DNA of 16,106 nucleotides from CAZONU01 sp965370045 (GTDB taxonomy: Bacteria > Planctomycetota > SZUA-567 > JAKLDR01). Within the stretch, counting starts at the first letter, position 1; the number at the start of each line of letters is the position of its first letter. The notes below the pieces were generated by a model. That model had not been told where the DNA came from and made no database searches. It saw only the letters and a program-made list of their open reading frames with translations. Both the position numbers and the translations under genes were made by a program. Below, piece by piece: positions 15,776 through 16,106 of this stretch. The stretch spans positions 1-16,106 of the forward strand of contig CBDUSI010000103.1 of the NCBI GenBank assembly GCA_965370045.1, given 5' to 3'.

Positions 15776-15802
15776 TTAGACGCGCAGAGCCGCGGCAGGT
15801 TC
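15776..15802 (-). promoter_or_regulatory. ECF-type promoter P1 (distal) of the sigma operon
   Basis: Minus strand: GAAC (15802-15799, in the context TGCGAACC), a 16-nt spacer, then CGTCTAA (15782-15776). It fits the classical GAAC-N16-CGTC layout of ECF promoters and lies 111 bp upstream of the matching P2. CGTCTAATG is identical at both sites. Transcription would begin near 15769, giving a leader of about 128 nt. It is best explained as positive autoregulation by the sigma factor encoded downstream. Confidence 0.6.
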
Positions 15803-15901
15803 GCAGAATCTCCTGTTTTTTGTATCCCTCCAAACAGCCGGGGTTTACAAACACCTGTCTCGACTCTCCAACGGCATACCGGCCGAGTTCGGAGTCGCCG
15901 A

Positions 15902-16024
15902 AGCCGCCCAGCGTGGTACAACGATTGGGGTCAGGCCACATATACGAGCAGCTGTCACCGGAAGTCCGTGGTAGGCGCCATGACCCTGGAGGTCTATTAC
16001 CGCTACCTGAGGATATACGAGTAG
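15902..16024 (+). pseudogene. Possible 3' relic of a prenyltransferase/squalene-oxidase-repeat protein
   Basis: One plus-strand frame reads WYNDWGQATYTSS, an eight-residue interruption, then AMTLEVYYRYLRIYE and a stop (TAG 16022-16024). I recall tails of the TLEVYYRYLP type from prenyltransferase/squalene-oxidase-repeat (alpha-toroid) proteins of planctomycetes. Only about 40 codons are left. The frame further upstream turns into non-protein-like sequence, and there is no room for the rest of such a gene before the sigma gene. I read it as a degraded end left by a rearrangement. It could also be a chance open stretch. Confidence 0.3.
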
Positions 16025-16040
16025 AAGGCGGAGGGACGCA

Positions 16041-16058
16041 CCGCGCCCGTGGGCGCGG
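16041..16058. other. GC-rich hairpin after the relic
   Basis: CCGCGCCC (16041-16048) and GGGCGCGG (16051-16058) form an 8-bp perfect inverted repeat with a 2-nt gap. It is followed by the GC palindrome GGCCGGCC. It lies 17 bp after the relic's stop codon on the plus strand, where a terminator would be expected, but no T-tract follows. The rest of 16025-16106 shows no gene. Confidence 0.4.
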
Positions 16059-16106
16059 GCCGGCCCGGAGCGGCGAGCGACTGTAAGCGAGCCGTCGCCA
16101 GGGATG

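Noticed and set aside
15657..15941. 94-codon minus-strand open frame just upstream of the sigma gene
   Set aside because: It contains both ECF promoters, the whole relic candidate lies over its 5' part on the other strand, and its sequence has no recognisable domain or good SD. A small real protein cannot be fully excluded because its stop is only 15 nt from the sigma start.

Overview
The window is high-GC bacterial DNA in which every gene I can support lies on the minus strand. It suggests a planctomycete-like or related environmental bacterium. The reasons are the ECF sigma factor next to an anti-sigma factor fused to a von Willebrand A (vWA) domain, a giant envelope protein with no recognisable family, and a possible relic of a prenyltransferase/squalene-oxidase-repeat protein ending in LEVYYRYL. 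This placement is inference from gene content, not from a marker gene. I saw no rRNA, tRNA, CRISPR array or transposase.

Layout in the direction of transcription (high to low coordinates). 15642-16106: non-coding leader region with a possible degraded 3' end of a plus-strand gene and two tandem ECF-type promoters. Each promoter has an AAC box, a 16-nt spacer and CGTCTAATG. 15641-5469: a compact three-gene operon. It encodes an ECF sigma factor with a TTG start, a membrane zinc-type anti-sigma factor fused to a YfbK-like vWA domain with intact MIDAS residues, and a 2178-residue envelope protein. The last is built from two copies of the same ~800-residue module separated by six membrane spans. 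5198-3270: a divergent methionyl-tRNA synthetase-like gene with changes at classic methionine-pocket positions. 3103-252: a class-III aminotransferase with a good sigma70-type promoter, then two translationally coupled lipoproteins, the second of the DUF1287 family. A hairpin at 1661-1693 buries the first lipoprotein's Shine-Dalgarno sequence. The unit ends in a rho-independent-like terminator at 152-174. 1-151 holds no supported gene.

How the genes may work together: the sigma, anti-sigma-vWA and giant-protein genes are very closely spaced and probably form one autoregulated cell-envelope signalling or surface system. In this model the cytoplasmic zinc domain holds the sigma factor, the extracytoplasmic vWA domain senses or grips a partner, and the giant double-module protein is the most likely partner or output. 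The modules match no family I recognise, so this operon is the best candidate here for an undescribed system. The aminotransferase and metG-like genes look like ordinary chromosomal neighbours with their own promoters.
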